Source: an uncultured Oscillospiraceae bacterium (GTDB lineage Bacteria; Bacillota_A; Clostridia; Oscillospirales; Acutalibacteraceae). From it: a DNA stretch of 64,000 bases. Positions 49,572-57,287 of the stretch are shown here, one piece after another (the first letter of the stretch is position 1; the number at the start of each line of letters is the position of its first letter). The translations under genes were made by a program, and so were the position numbers. The stretch covers positions 1 to 64,000 of the forward strand of contig CAJUTL010000005.1 in NCBI GenBank assembly GCA_910589395.1, read 5' to 3'. Below the pieces are notes generated by a model. The model saw nothing but the letters and a program-made list of their open reading frames with translations. It had not been told where the DNA came from and searched no databases.

Positions 49572-49946
49572 TCAATCCGGGCAATAGGCGACGGCGTCCG
49601 CCTGAAACAGCAGAGCGCCCTCTCTTCCACCGCCGGGAGCGGCAAATTCCGTCTGGATTGATTTTCGGACAGGGTAATTTCCGTGAAACCGCTCCCGGAT
49701 CACCCGCTCCATCACAGGGATATTCCACACGTCCCGGAACAGGCAGTCCATTTGAACCACGCTTTCCAGAGTCAGCCCGAAAAGCCTCAGGCGCTGTTCC
49801 ATTTGGTCAAAGGCGCCGTTTATCTGTTCCTCAATGGTTCCTCCCATGTTGCCGACGCAATACCCTAAAAAGCAGAAATTCCCCGCTTTGATAATGCCGG
49901 AATGGGCCCATTCCTCATTGTGCTCTTTTCTGATGATCTCACTCAT
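49572..49946 (-). CDS. RidA family protein
   Basis: 124 residues. The RidA/YjgF fold is seen in MSEIIRKEHNEEWAHSGIIKAGNFCFLGYCVGNMGGTIEEQI and MDCLFRDVWNIPVMERVIRERFHGNYPVRKSIQTEFAAPG, with RKSIQ in place of the usual R(S/T)-TV motif. Classical RidA hydrolyses reactive enamine/imine intermediates; the Arg that contacts the substrate carboxylate is in RKS. The ATG lies inside the end of dinB (8-bp overlap), so it is cotranscribed with the SOS genes, an unusual company for RidA. Confidence 0.88.
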   Translation of the reverse strand: MSEIIRKEHNEEWAHSGIIKAGNFCFLGYCVGNMGGTIEEQINGAFDQMEQRLRLFGLTLESVVQMDCLFRDVWNIPVMERVIRERFHGNYPVRKSIQTEFAAPGGGREGALLFQADAVAYCPD

Positions 49947-51159
49947 GTCTGTGACCTCCTTTGGTAGAACGCTTTTTCTCTTTGTCAGGGCGGATCGTCA
50001 TCGCCCGGGAAACGCTTCCTTTGCCGAAGCGCTCCCGCAGGGAATCCACTGTGGTTTCCAGCCGCTCCAGCCGCTCGTTTCCGCCTGTGCTGTCAAAAAG
50101 ACTGGTCTGTGCTTCCTGGGCGCTGAGGAGCTTTCCGGCCCGAATTCCCAAAAGCCGCACGGCCCAGCGCTTGTTTTCCCGGCGGTACAGGGCGAGAGCG
50201 GCCCGATAAAGGGAAGCGGAATCGCATACGGCGGGCTCGATGCGGCACTGCCGCTGGAATTCTTCAAAATCCTTGCTCTTTACGGTGATCTGTACCTCCC
50301 CGGCCTTTACGCCGTGAGCCCGAAGCCTTGAGGCCACCGTTTCCGCCAAGGAGAGAAAGGTTTCCCTGATCTCCTCTTCTGTAGAAATGTCATGGGGCAG
50401 GGTAACGCTGTTTCCGATGGACTTTGCAGGCTCTCCGCCGTCCGCGGGGCAAACCGGCGTTTGATCCAGCCCGTTGGCGTAGATCCACAGAGTTTCGCCG
50501 ATCCTTCCCAGCATGCTCCGCATGGCGGAAAGCTCCATGCGGGCGATATCCCCTATGGTGCGAATGCCAAATTTCTTCAGGGTCTTTTCCGTGTGCGGGC
50601 CTACAAACAGCAGTGTCTCGCAAGGCAGCTTCCAAATGACGGATTCCATTTTGTCCCTGCCGAACACCGTAACGGCGTCCGGTTTTTTGTAATCGCTGCC
50701 CAGCTTGGCGAACACCTTGTTGAAGGAGACCCCGATGGAAACGGTAAGCCCCAGCTCCATTTTGATCCGCCGCCGAAGCTGCTGGGCGATCTCTTCTCCA
50801 TCGCCGAACAGCCGCTCGCTGCCGTATACGTCCAGCCAGCATTCGTCCAGGCTGAAGCTTTCCACCAGGTCGGTGTACTCGCAGTAGATCTCCTTCGCCA
50901 GCCGGGAAAAATGGGAATAGCGCTCGTGGTGGGGCGGCACTAACCGCAGCTCCGGGCATTTTCTTTTCGCCTGCCAGATGGGCTCCGCCGTTTTTACACC
51001 GCACTGCTTTGCCAGCATGTTTTTTGCCAGAATGATCCCGTGCCTGCTTTCCCGGTCCCCGGCCACAGCCATGGGTACATTCCGGTACTGGGGCGCGTAC
51101 AGAGTTTCCACGGAGGCGTAGAAATTATTCATATCCACATGCAGAATGCCGTTTTTCAC
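49939..51159 (-). CDS. dinB: DNA polymerase IV (Y-family)
   Basis: 406 residues from GTG at 51159, which has CAGGAGGT upstream; the longer frame to 51303 runs through the promoter and is not used. Catalytic acidic residues: HVDMNNFYASVE (first Asp) and SLDECWLDV (Asp-Glu). Thumb and little-finger regions follow (IGDIARMELSAM; VRLLGIRAGKL). No clamp-binding motif can be assigned with confidence, though QTSLFD near the end resembles one. Error-prone lesion bypass. Promoter overlapped by two LexA boxes. Confidence 0.95.
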   Translation of the reverse strand: MKNGILHVDMNNFYASVETLYAPQYRNVPMAVAGDRESRHGIILAKNMLAKQCGVKTAEPIWQAKRKCPELRLVPPHHERYSHFSRLAKEIYCEYTDLVESFSLDECWLDVYGSERLFGDGEEIAQQLRRRIKMELGLTVSIGVSFNKVFAKLGSDYKKPDAVTVFGRDKMESVIWKLPCETLLFVGPHTEKTLKKFGIRTIGDIARMELSAMRSMLGRIGETLWIYANGLDQTPVCPADGGEPAKSIGNSVTLPHDISTEEEIRETFLSLAETVASRLRAHGVKAGEVQITVKSKDFEEFQRQCRIEPAVCDSASLYRAALALYRRENKRWAVRLLGIRAGKLLSAQEAQTSLFDSTGGNERLERLETTVDSLRERFGKGSVSRAMTIRPDKEKKRSTKGGHRHE

Positions 51160-51180
51160 AAGCCATACCTCCTGTAAACT

Positions 51181-51236
51181 CAAACATGCGTTCGCAACCC
51201 ACACTTCTATTATAGAACGTGCGTTCGGAATGTCAA
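51181..51236 (-). promoter_or_regulatory. LexA-controlled promoter of the dinB operon
   Basis: Minus strand: TTGACA (51236-51231), 16 bp, TATAAT (51214-51209). Two Firmicutes-type LexA boxes: CGAACGCACGTTCT (51227-51214), between -35 and -10, and CGAACGCATGTTTG (51194-51181), just downstream of the start site. Each matches CGAAC-N4-GTTCG at 9 of 10 fixed positions. Confidence 0.85.
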
Positions 51237-51299
51237 GAGGGAATTTTTGAAAAATAAAATTTTTCAGGCAGCGGGCGGAGGCGTGTTTTCGGTTCGGGA

Positions 51300-51600
51300 G
51301 CAAGAAGAGCGGTAAGCGGACTAGTTGTTAGTCGTTAGAGAAAGACAAGCCCCCTTTTTGTCATTCTGAGGAACAAAGTGACAAAGAATCTCGCCCTTGA
51401 TCCCGGAAAAGGGCAAAGGACGAGATTCTTCACTTCGTTCAGAATGACAAAAGGAAAGAAAGTGGCTTGCTGCTAAATTATAGTTTAGCACTTACCCTGG
51501 CTTTCTGCTATTCGTTAGCCCTGCAAATTCCATTTTAGCGGACTCTTCCTTTGTCCTTAATTGCTCATTGCTAATTGCCCACTGCACTTTGCCCTTTCTA
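51300..51600. repeat. Intergenic repeat island 8
   Basis: No gene. GTTAGTCGTTAG words, a TGTCATTCTGAG inverted repeat (51359-51449), a collapsed copy of the CCCCTGAAAGGGGAG frame (about 51490-51540: CCTGGCTTTCTGCTATTCGTTAG) and AATTGCTCATTGC words. Confidence 0.78.
51359..51449. repeat. TGTCATTCTGAG inverted repeat, copy A8
   Basis: TGTCATTCTGAGGAACAAAG left, TTCGTTCAGAATGACA right, AAGAATCTCG and ACGAGATTCTTC nested. Confidence 0.88.
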
Positions 51601-51612
51601 AACCACCTACGA

Positions 51613-52212
51613 CTAGCGCCCTTCCAGCAGCTTTTCCATACAGGCCGTCAGGGTTTTTTCGCTGAGCGCACCCAGGTAGGCGTCCACTACCATGCCCTCA
51701 GTGTCGATAAATACCGTGGCGGGAATGGAATAAGCGCCATAGGCTGTGGCGGCGTCTTGCTTTGTGTCAAAATAGACCGGAAAGGTGTAGCTGTTGTCCG
51801 CCATGAATTCCTTTACCACCTCTTCCGTGTCCCGGCCATCGGTCATATTCACCATCAGGAAGGTTATGTCCTCTCCGTAGGACTCGTAAATCTTTTGAAA
51901 GGCGGGCAGCTCCGATTTACACGGCCCGCACCAGGTTGCCCAGAAATTGATCACGATGGGTTTTCCGAAAAAGTTGGACAGCGATACGCTTTTTCCCTCG
52001 GGATCCAAAACCGTGAAGTCCGGCGCCGGGATCTTTTCGGGAGTGGAGCCTTCTGCGGAAGAGGAAGCCGGGGAGGATGCCTCTGAAGAGGCTCCGCCTG
52101 CAAAGCTTTGATCCGCTGTGTATCGCTCCGCCAGGCGGGGATAGAGAAATGCCGCGGCTGCCAGCAGAAGCACCAGCGCCGCCGCCAAAAAAATGGTCGT
52201 TTTTTTCTTCAT
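51613..52212 (-). CDS. Membrane-anchored thioredoxin-like protein (TlpA/ResA type)
   Basis: 199 residues. An uncleaved N-terminal helix (TTIFLAAALVLLLAAAAFLYP), a Ser/Ala-rich linker and a thioredoxin fold with active site WCGPC (about residue 95) in INFWATWCGPCKSELPAF and cis-Pro in SIPATVFID. It would reduce or shuffle disulfides outside the membrane, receiving electrons from the CcdA protein encoded directly upstream (46 bp away). Confidence 0.92.
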   Translation of the reverse strand: MKKKTTIFLAAALVLLLAAAAFLYPRLAERYTADQSFAGGASSEASSPASSSAEGSTPEKIPAPDFTVLDPEGKSVSLSNFFGKPIVINFWATWCGPCKSELPAFQKIYESYGEDITFLMVNMTDGRDTEEVVKEFMADNSYTFPVYFDTKQDAATAYGAYSIPATVFIDTEGMVVDAYLGALSEKTLTACMEKLLEGR

Positions 52213-52258
52213 GATACGATCCTTTCTTCTATTGGGGGGGGATCCCGGTTTTCAGTTC

Positions 52259-52912
52259 TCAGGAAAAAACAGCCAGCAGAGCATTCAGCCAGCCGAAGGC
52301 CATGGCAATGCCGATGAGGATCAGAAATCCACCGCACAGCAGGTTGACTACCCGCCCGTGCTTTTTAATAAATTGAAACGCGGTATTCAGCTTTTCCAGT
52401 AAAACGGCAGAAAGTAAAAACGGCAAGCCCAGCCCCAGGGAATACACCAGCAGCAGCAGGGCACCCTTCGCCGCACCGCCGCTGGTAGAAGCCAACATCA
52501 GGGCCGAACCGAGGAAGGCCCCCACGCAGGGAGTAAGGCTTACGGAATAGATCACACCGAACAGAAAGGCGGAAAACACGCTTTTGATCTCCCTGCCGGA
52601 GCGCATGCCCTGAAAAAAGGGCAGCGGCAGGATCTCCAAGTAACTCAGTCCAAACAAAATTACGATGCAGCCGCAAACAATATTCACCGCTGTTTGATAC
52701 TCCTTCAGAAAAGCTCCCAGTGTTCCGGCAAAGAGACCCAGCGCGGAGAAAACGATGGTAAACCCCAGAACAAAGGCCAGGGCACGGGGCAGTGTCCGGC
52801 GTTTTTCTCCTGTGCCGCCCGCAAAGTAGGAAAGGTACAGGGGCAATAGGGGCAGCATACAAGGCGATAGAAAGGAGATGACTCCTTCCAGAAAAGTGAT
52901 AAGATACTGCAT
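52259..52912 (-). CDS. CcdA-type thiol-reducing membrane protein
   Basis: 217 residues, six membrane helices: FLEGVISFLSPCMLPLLPLYLSYFAGG (Cys in the SPCMLP motif) and GVIYSVSLTPCVGAFLGSAL (Cys in TPCVG) are the two conserved Cys-Pro sites that pass electrons from thioredoxin across the membrane. AAAGGAAG precedes the ATG. Operon with the TlpA-type protein; no cytochrome c genes in view. Confidence 0.93.
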   Translation of the reverse strand: MQYLITFLEGVISFLSPCMLPLLPLYLSYFAGGTGEKRRTLPRALAFVLGFTIVFSALGLFAGTLGAFLKEYQTAVNIVCGCIVILFGLSYLEILPLPFFQGMRSGREIKSVFSAFLFGVIYSVSLTPCVGAFLGSALMLASTSGGAAKGALLLLVYSLGLGLPFLLSAVLLEKLNTAFQFIKKHGRVVNLLCGGFLILIGIAMAFGWLNALLAVFS

Positions 52913-53011
52913 AAAAAGCTTCCTTTCGGTGGTTTCCAGAGAGGCTTCTTTCAGTATAAGGGAATATAGCCATATGGGTCAAGCCCTGTAGGCAAAGTTA
53001 AAACGTTTTTC

Positions 53012-53040
53012 TTTACTTTTTGAAGAGACAGTTTTACAAT
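53012..53040 (+). promoter_or_regulatory. Promoter of trmO
   Basis: TTTACT, 17-bp spacer, TACAAT. Confidence 0.6.
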
Positions 53041-53063
53041 GAGAGAAAAAGGAGGGAAAGCCT

Positions 53064-53738
53064 GTGGAGATGAGGCCCATTGGCTGGGTGAAAAGCGATT
53101 TTCAAAGCAAATTCGGGATCCCCCGGCAAAGCGGACTGGTGGAGGAGCTTCAGGCCCGGGTGTTTTTTTCTCCGGAATACCGGATCAAAGAAGCCTTTCG
53201 GGGATTAGAGGGATTTTCTCACATTTGGCTTTTATGGGAATTTTCCCAAAGCGTGCGGGAAAGCTGGTCGCCCACGGTGCGTCCGCCCCGGCTGGGCGGC
53301 AATAAGCGCCTGGGCGTGTTTGCCACCCGGTCTCCCTTTCGGCCCAATCCCCTTGGCCTTTCCTGCGTGAAGCTGGAAAAGGTGGAGCTGGAAGGGGCCG
53401 AAGGCCCGATCCTGCATATTCGCGGGGCGGATCTGCTGGACGGTACGCCCGTTTTCGACGTGAAGCCCTACCTGCCCTATGCGGACTGCCGCCCCGAAGC
53501 GTCTGGCGGTTTCGCGCCGGACACCCCGGAAAACCGGCTTACGGTAGAGCTGCCGCCGGAGCTTGCGGAAAAAGTGCCCGCCGAAAAGCTCCCCGCGCTT
53601 TTTGGCGTACTGGCGGGAGATCCACGCCCCTCCTATCAAAACGACCCCCAGCGGGTTTACGGCATGGCCTTTGCCGGGCTGGAAGTGAAATTCCGGGTGG
53701 AAAACGCCACACTGTTTGTTTTGGACGTTCAGAAATAG
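53064..53738 (+). CDS. trmO: tRNA (m6t6A37) methyltransferase TrmO
   Basis: 224 residues. The TrmO/YaeB N-terminal barrel is complete: MRPIGWVKSDFQSKFGIPRQSGLV, GLEGFSHIWLLWEFSQS, RPPRLGGNKRLGVFATRSPFRPNPLGLSCVKLEKVE, ADLLDGTPVFDVKPYLPYAD. A C-terminal RNA-contact domain follows with DPRPSY. It N6-methylates t6A37 in certain tRNAs using SAM. GTG start with AAGGAGGG 7 bases upstream. Monocistronic. Confidence 0.93.
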   Translation: MEMRPIGWVKSDFQSKFGIPRQSGLVEELQARVFFSPEYRIKEAFRGLEGFSHIWLLWEFSQSVRESWSPTVRPPRLGGNKRLGVFATRSPFRPNPLGLSCVKLEKVELEGAEGPILHIRGADLLDGTPVFDVKPYLPYADCRPEASGGFAPDTPENRLTVELPPELAEKVPAEKLPALFGVLAGDPRPSYQNDPQRVYGMAFAGLEVKFRVENATLFVLDVQK

Positions 53739-53807
53739 AGAAAATAAGAGAAACCTCACAGGCTTCTGTGTGTTTCATAAAAAATTCTGAGAAAGGTTGT
53801 GGGAAAG

Positions 53808-53879
53808 ATGAATTGGAAAAAGCAGGCACGTCAAAAAAAGAGGCGGCCTGCGGCCTGAGAAAAGCCGCAGCCTGCCGGA
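53808..53879 (+). other. Short basic leader ORF and hairpin before a GNAT gene
   Basis: A 16-codon ORF (MNWKKQARQKKRRPAA, 53808-53858) overlaps the left arm of a hairpin GGCGGCCTGCGGC / GCCGCAGCCTGCC (53842-53875, two mismatches). The right arm abuts the ribosome binding site of the GNAT gene. This could be a translational attenuator; it could also be chance. Confidence 0.35.
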
Positions 53880-53889
53880 AGGAGAATTT

Positions 53890-54372
53890 ATGGAACCGAT
53901 CGTCATTCGAGAGTACGACCCTTCTCTGGAAAAGCTTTGGGTAGACCAATTTGTCCGCTACGCAAGGGAGGATCTGGGAGATACGCTGCCGGAGGAGATC
54001 CTGCGGGAAAAAATTGCCCGGGGCGTGATTTTGCGAAACCAGGAAGCCGGCATTTCCTCCATTGCCCTTGTACTGGTGGGGGACGCGGTGGCGGGCTTCG
54101 CTTTCTATCAGGTAGATTCCCCGGAGAGCGACTGGTGTAAGCGGCCCGGCTGGGGACTGATCCGGGAGTTCTGTGTGCTGCCGGAATTTCGTCGCCAGGG
54201 CTGCGGCACGGCGCTGGCACAGTATGTGGAACAAAAGCTGTTTGAAAAAACGGACCGCTTATATCTTACCGCCCACGACGAAGCCGCGATCTGTTTTTGG
54301 ACCGCCTGCGGATACCGTGATACGGGAGAGGATTTTACAAACGGCCATCGCCTGATGGAAAAAGAGAAATAG
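53890..54372 (+). CDS. GNAT family N-acetyltransferase
   Basis: 160 residues. The acetyl-CoA-binding loop is LPEFRRQGCGTALAQYVEQ (about residues 97-115), after WGLIREFCVLPEFR. The final strand pattern YLTAHDEAAICFWTACGYRDTG fits GNATs. AAGGAGAATTT precedes the ATG. Substrate unknown. A possible leader peptide and hairpin lie just upstream. Confidence 0.9.
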   Translation: MEPIVIREYDPSLEKLWVDQFVRYAREDLGDTLPEEILREKIARGVILRNQEAGISSIALVLVGDAVAGFAFYQVDSPESDWCKRPGWGLIREFCVLPEFRRQGCGTALAQYVEQKLFEKTDRLYLTAHDEAAICFWTACGYRDTGEDFTNGHRLMEKEK

Positions 54373-54387
54373 GAATTTCCGAAAGTT

Positions 54388-54423
54388 CAAAAGATGGGTC
54401 ACTCTTGGAGTGCCCCATCTTCT
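54388..54423. terminator. Terminator between convergent genes
   Basis: AAAAGATGGG-TCACTC and GAGTG-CCCCATCTT. It lies across the 3' end of the XRE gene. Confidence 0.75.
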
Positions 54424-54662
54424 ATTTTGAGAACAGTTCCCAGAAATTTCGTAGGGGAAATGGAAAAGCGCTCGTAAATATGAAGCAGCGCTTCTGTGGT
54501 CACTTCGGAGGAAACGACTCCCTGTTCCACCTGCTTGTAGCACTCCACACTGATCTCCAGGATCTCCGCCATGGATTCCTCGGAAAGCCGATAGTAGCTT
54601 CGCAGTGTCGCCACGTTACCACAAAAATTTTTCAAAGCCTGAGATGCTTCTTTGCTTTTCAT
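54399..54662 (-). CDS. Small XRE-type HTH protein
   Basis: 87 residues. FCGNVATLRSYYRLSEESMAEILEISVECYKQVEQGVVSSEVTTEALLHIYERFSISPTKFLG fits a Cro/C1-type HTH. The start at 54662 has only a distant AAGGAG. An extended -10 (TTGTATAAT, minus strand, about 54706-54698) lies upstream. Target unknown. Confidence 0.78.
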   Translation of the reverse strand: MKSKEASQALKNFCGNVATLRSYYRLSEESMAEILEISVECYKQVEQGVVSSEVTTEALLHIYERFSISPTKFLGTVLKIEDGALQE

Positions 54663-54719
54663 AAATAGAAAACTGCTCCTTATAGCGAATTTCCTCTATT
54701 ATACAACCGGCAGGCAGCT

Positions 54720-55170
54720 TATGGTATGCCGGATTCCCGGTTTTGCAAAAAATTTTCCGTGCGGAAAAAGGGGCATTTTGCAGAACTATGGAGAAGAAAG
54801 GAGAGAAAAGGGACTGCTGTAAAATAACGCGTTCTGCAGCGGCCCCTGATCTCAGACGCTTTTCTTAGATGCTGGACAGTGGCATGCAATGAGGAATTAG
54901 CAATGATAGGCGAAAACAAAGAAATAAATGATAGTTTATGGAACAGTTCCCCCTTGTCATCCTGAGGAGCATAGTGACGAAGGATCTCGTCCTTAATTTC
55001 TAGGGGAAGGACAAAGGGCGAGATTCTTCACTTCGTTCAGAATGACAGGTGGAGAGCGAATGGATAACCGCTAAATTCCAATTCATCGAGTTCTCTCCCT
55101 GCCCATAAATTTCTCATTGCTCATTACTAATTCTCCGCCGCTCTGCCGCGGTTTCTTACTTTTTGTGTTT
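54720..55170. repeat. Intergenic repeat island 9
   Basis: No gene. AATGAGGAATTAGCAATG words, a TGTCAT-CCTGAG inverted repeat (54955-55047) and ATTGCTCATTACTAATTC words. 54740-54880 shows nothing I can name. Confidence 0.75.
54955..55047. repeat. TGTCATTCTGAG-family inverted repeat, copy A9
   Basis: TGTCATCCTGAGGAGC left, TTCGTTCAGAATGACA right, AAGGATCTCGTCC and GCGAGATTCTTCAC nested. Confidence 0.88.
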
Positions 55171-55175
55171 TTCGG

Positions 55176-55204
55176 TTGTACGGGGAATGCTTTTATGCTA
55201 TACT
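55176..55204 (+). promoter_or_regulatory. Promoter of the Sel1/O-antigen-ligase unit
   Basis: TTGTAC, 17-bp spacer, TATACT. Confidence 0.7.
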
Positions 55205-55269
55205 AAACGTCAGATGCTGAATACTAAAAAAACAGGATTGTTTAGAGTATCTTCTGGGAGGATAGGAGT

Positions 55270-55659
55270 ATGGCAAGCGGCTATTATCAGCCTTGCGCGG
55301 AGTTGGACAGGTGCAATGAGCTGATCGAAACATATTTTTTGAAAAAACGGTATCGGGAATGCTTTGAGGGTCATCTTCCCCTGGCGGAACAGGGATATCC
55401 TCTGGCGGAATGCCAGGTGGGATATTTTTATTACGAGGGTCTCGGGGTGGAAAAGGATCTCGAAAAAGCCTTCTATTGGACAGAACGCGCGGCAGAGCAC
55501 GGAGACTGGGACGCTCAGTGCAATCTGGCCGAATTTTATGAAGATGGTATCGGCACGGAGAAAAACCTGGAAAAGGCGAAGGAATGGTACCGAAAGGCCG
55601 CAGAGCAGGGCCATGATATGGCGCTGGCGAAGTGTAAAGAGCTGGGAATTACACTGTAA
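55270..55659 (+). CDS. Sel1-repeat protein
   Basis: 129 residues with three Sel1-like units of about 36 residues: AEQGYPLAECQVGYFYYEGLGVEKDLEKAFYWTERAAEHGDWDAQCNLAEFYEDGIGTEKNLEKAKEWYRKAAEQGHDMA. Such alpha-alpha solenoids mediate protein contacts. No signal peptide. GGGAGGATAGGAG precedes the ATG. It stands just upstream of two O-antigen-ligase-like genes and is probably cotranscribed with them. Confidence 0.92.
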   Translation: MASGYYQPCAELDRCNELIETYFLKKRYRECFEGHLPLAEQGYPLAECQVGYFYYEGLGVEKDLEKAFYWTERAAEHGDWDAQCNLAEFYEDGIGTEKNLEKAKEWYRKAAEQGHDMALAKCKELGITL

Positions 55660-55689
55660 TTGCCAGCGGGAAGGCGGAGTGGACAACCT

Positions 55690-57210
55690 ATGGGGGAGCA
55701 AAGCTTAAAAACAAGACTCACGGCTTATACAGGGGAATTTATGGCGGCGCTGCTGCTGATCCAGCCCCTTTTGGACGTGCTGTCTTATTTCATGCAGGAG
55801 CACGGCTCCACTGTGGTGACTACCGCTCTGCGCACGGCGCTTCTTCTTGTGGTGAGCTTTTACGGCTTTGTCATTTCCAACAGAAAGCAGCTGTATGCCG
55901 CCTGTTATGCTTTGATCGGGGGCTTTTGGCTTTTGCATATGCTGAACTGTTTCCGCACAGGCTATCTTCAGCCGGTGGGAGACGCGGCGGAATATTTGAA
56001 GCTGGTACAGTTCCCTTTGTGGACGCTTTCTTTCGTCACCTTTTTTCGGGAAAAGGACGGGCTGGATGCCCGGACGCTGGGGATCCTCACAGCGAATTTT
56101 GCCATCATTTTGCTGGTGATCGGCCTTTCCTACGTGACCGGTTTTCCCGTATACACCTATGATTTCCCGGAGCGTGAGATCCAGATCGGTGTTCTGGGCT
56201 GGTTCGGCGTGGCAAATGCCCAAAGCGCGATCCTCAGCCTGCTGGTGCCCGCTGTGCTGCTATGGGGGCTTCGCACGGAAAAGCTGTGGGTGTTCTGCCT
56301 GTGCGGCGTATCGGGGTTCGGCCTGCTGTATTTTACCGGGACCCGCCTGACCTTTTACACGGCGGTGCTGGCAGCTTCCGCGTTCCTTGTTTTGATTTTC
56401 CTGTGCAGAAGACCCTGGGTGTTCGCTTTGCCCCTTTTGGCGGCGCTGATTTTGCTGCTGGCGTTCCGGGGCGCTTCTCCCATGGAGGCGCGGCAGAAGG
56501 TTTCCGGCACCTCTTTTTCCGTATATCAGGAAAAGATCGACGCCGTCATGGGAGAGGATAAGGATTTCGTTTACAAAAAGGGTGAGGAAATTCCTCCGGC
56601 GGTTTTGGAAAAGATAGAAACAGTGTACCGGGAGATCTACGGAAAGCAGGGCGTTTACAAGGAGGTTCTGCTGGAGGACCTGCTGAATCGGTTTGGGCTG
56701 CCGAAGGTTTTGGAGAAATTTGAGTATACGATCAGTGCGAAAACCTTGAACAACAGCCGTATCAGAAAGCTGAAGGCCATGGAGCTGGTGTGGGAGGAGC
56801 AGGACTTTCTTACCCACCTTTTGGGCATGGAATACGAAAAAGCCCAGATCGGCGGGCACAATTACGACCCGGAAAACGATTTTCCCGCCTTGCTTTACAA
56901 TACGGGATATTTGGGCTCTGCTCTCTATCTTTGTTTTGTGCTGGGGCTTCTTTTCTATGGGCTGCGGGAATTTCTGCGCAGGTTCCCTTCTCTGCTCACC
57001 CCGGAATTTGCCACCGCCGCTATGATGCTGGTGCTGGCGCTGGGAAGCGCACAGCTTTCCGGGCAGGTCCTGCGCAAGCCCAATGTTACCGTATATGCTT
57101 CTCTGGCGGCTGCCATGCTGTATGTGCAGGCCCGGGAAGCGCCTTCTCAGACCCGATTGCGGCCCGGCTATAAACGGAACCCCGCGGTGTATTTGAAAAA
57201 GATAGGATAA
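55690..57210 (+). CDS. O-antigen ligase/polymerase-like membrane protein, paralog 1
   Basis: 506 residues, about 10-12 membrane helices (LLLIQPLLDVLSYF first). A large extracellular loop of about 130 residues (about 270-400) contains VWEEQDFLTHLLGMEYEKAQ and YDPENDFPALLYNTGYLG, the layout of the Wzy/WaaL family. The C-terminal segment ends in QVLRKPNVTVYASLAAAMLYV. The ATG at 55690 has AAGGCGGAG about 10 bases upstream; a longer frame from 55660 lacks a site. It probably joins or polymerises a surface polysaccharide, but no glycosyltransferases adjoin. Confidence 0.82.
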   Translation: MGEQSLKTRLTAYTGEFMAALLLIQPLLDVLSYFMQEHGSTVVTTALRTALLLVVSFYGFVISNRKQLYAACYALIGGFWLLHMLNCFRTGYLQPVGDAAEYLKLVQFPLWTLSFVTFFREKDGLDARTLGILTANFAIILLVIGLSYVTGFPVYTYDFPEREIQIGVLGWFGVANAQSAILSLLVPAVLLWGLRTEKLWVFCLCGVSGFGLLYFTGTRLTFYTAVLAASAFLVLIFLCRRPWVFALPLLAALILLLAFRGASPMEARQKVSGTSFSVYQEKIDAVMGEDKDFVYKKGEEIPPAVLEKIETVYREIYGKQGVYKEVLLEDLLNRFGLPKVLEKFEYTISAKTLNNSRIRKLKAMELVWEEQDFLTHLLGMEYEKAQIGGHNYDPENDFPALLYNTGYLGSALYLCFVLGLLFYGLREFLRRFPSLLTPEFATAAMMLVLALGSAQLSGQVLRKPNVTVYASLAAAMLYVQAREAPSQTRLRPGYKRNPAVYLKKIG

Positions 57211-57287
57211 ACCGGATCGCCCCTGTCTGGAGCTTCTGAGGAAAAACATGCCGGAGTTTCCGGCCAAGGAGCATGGAGAAAAGAGAT

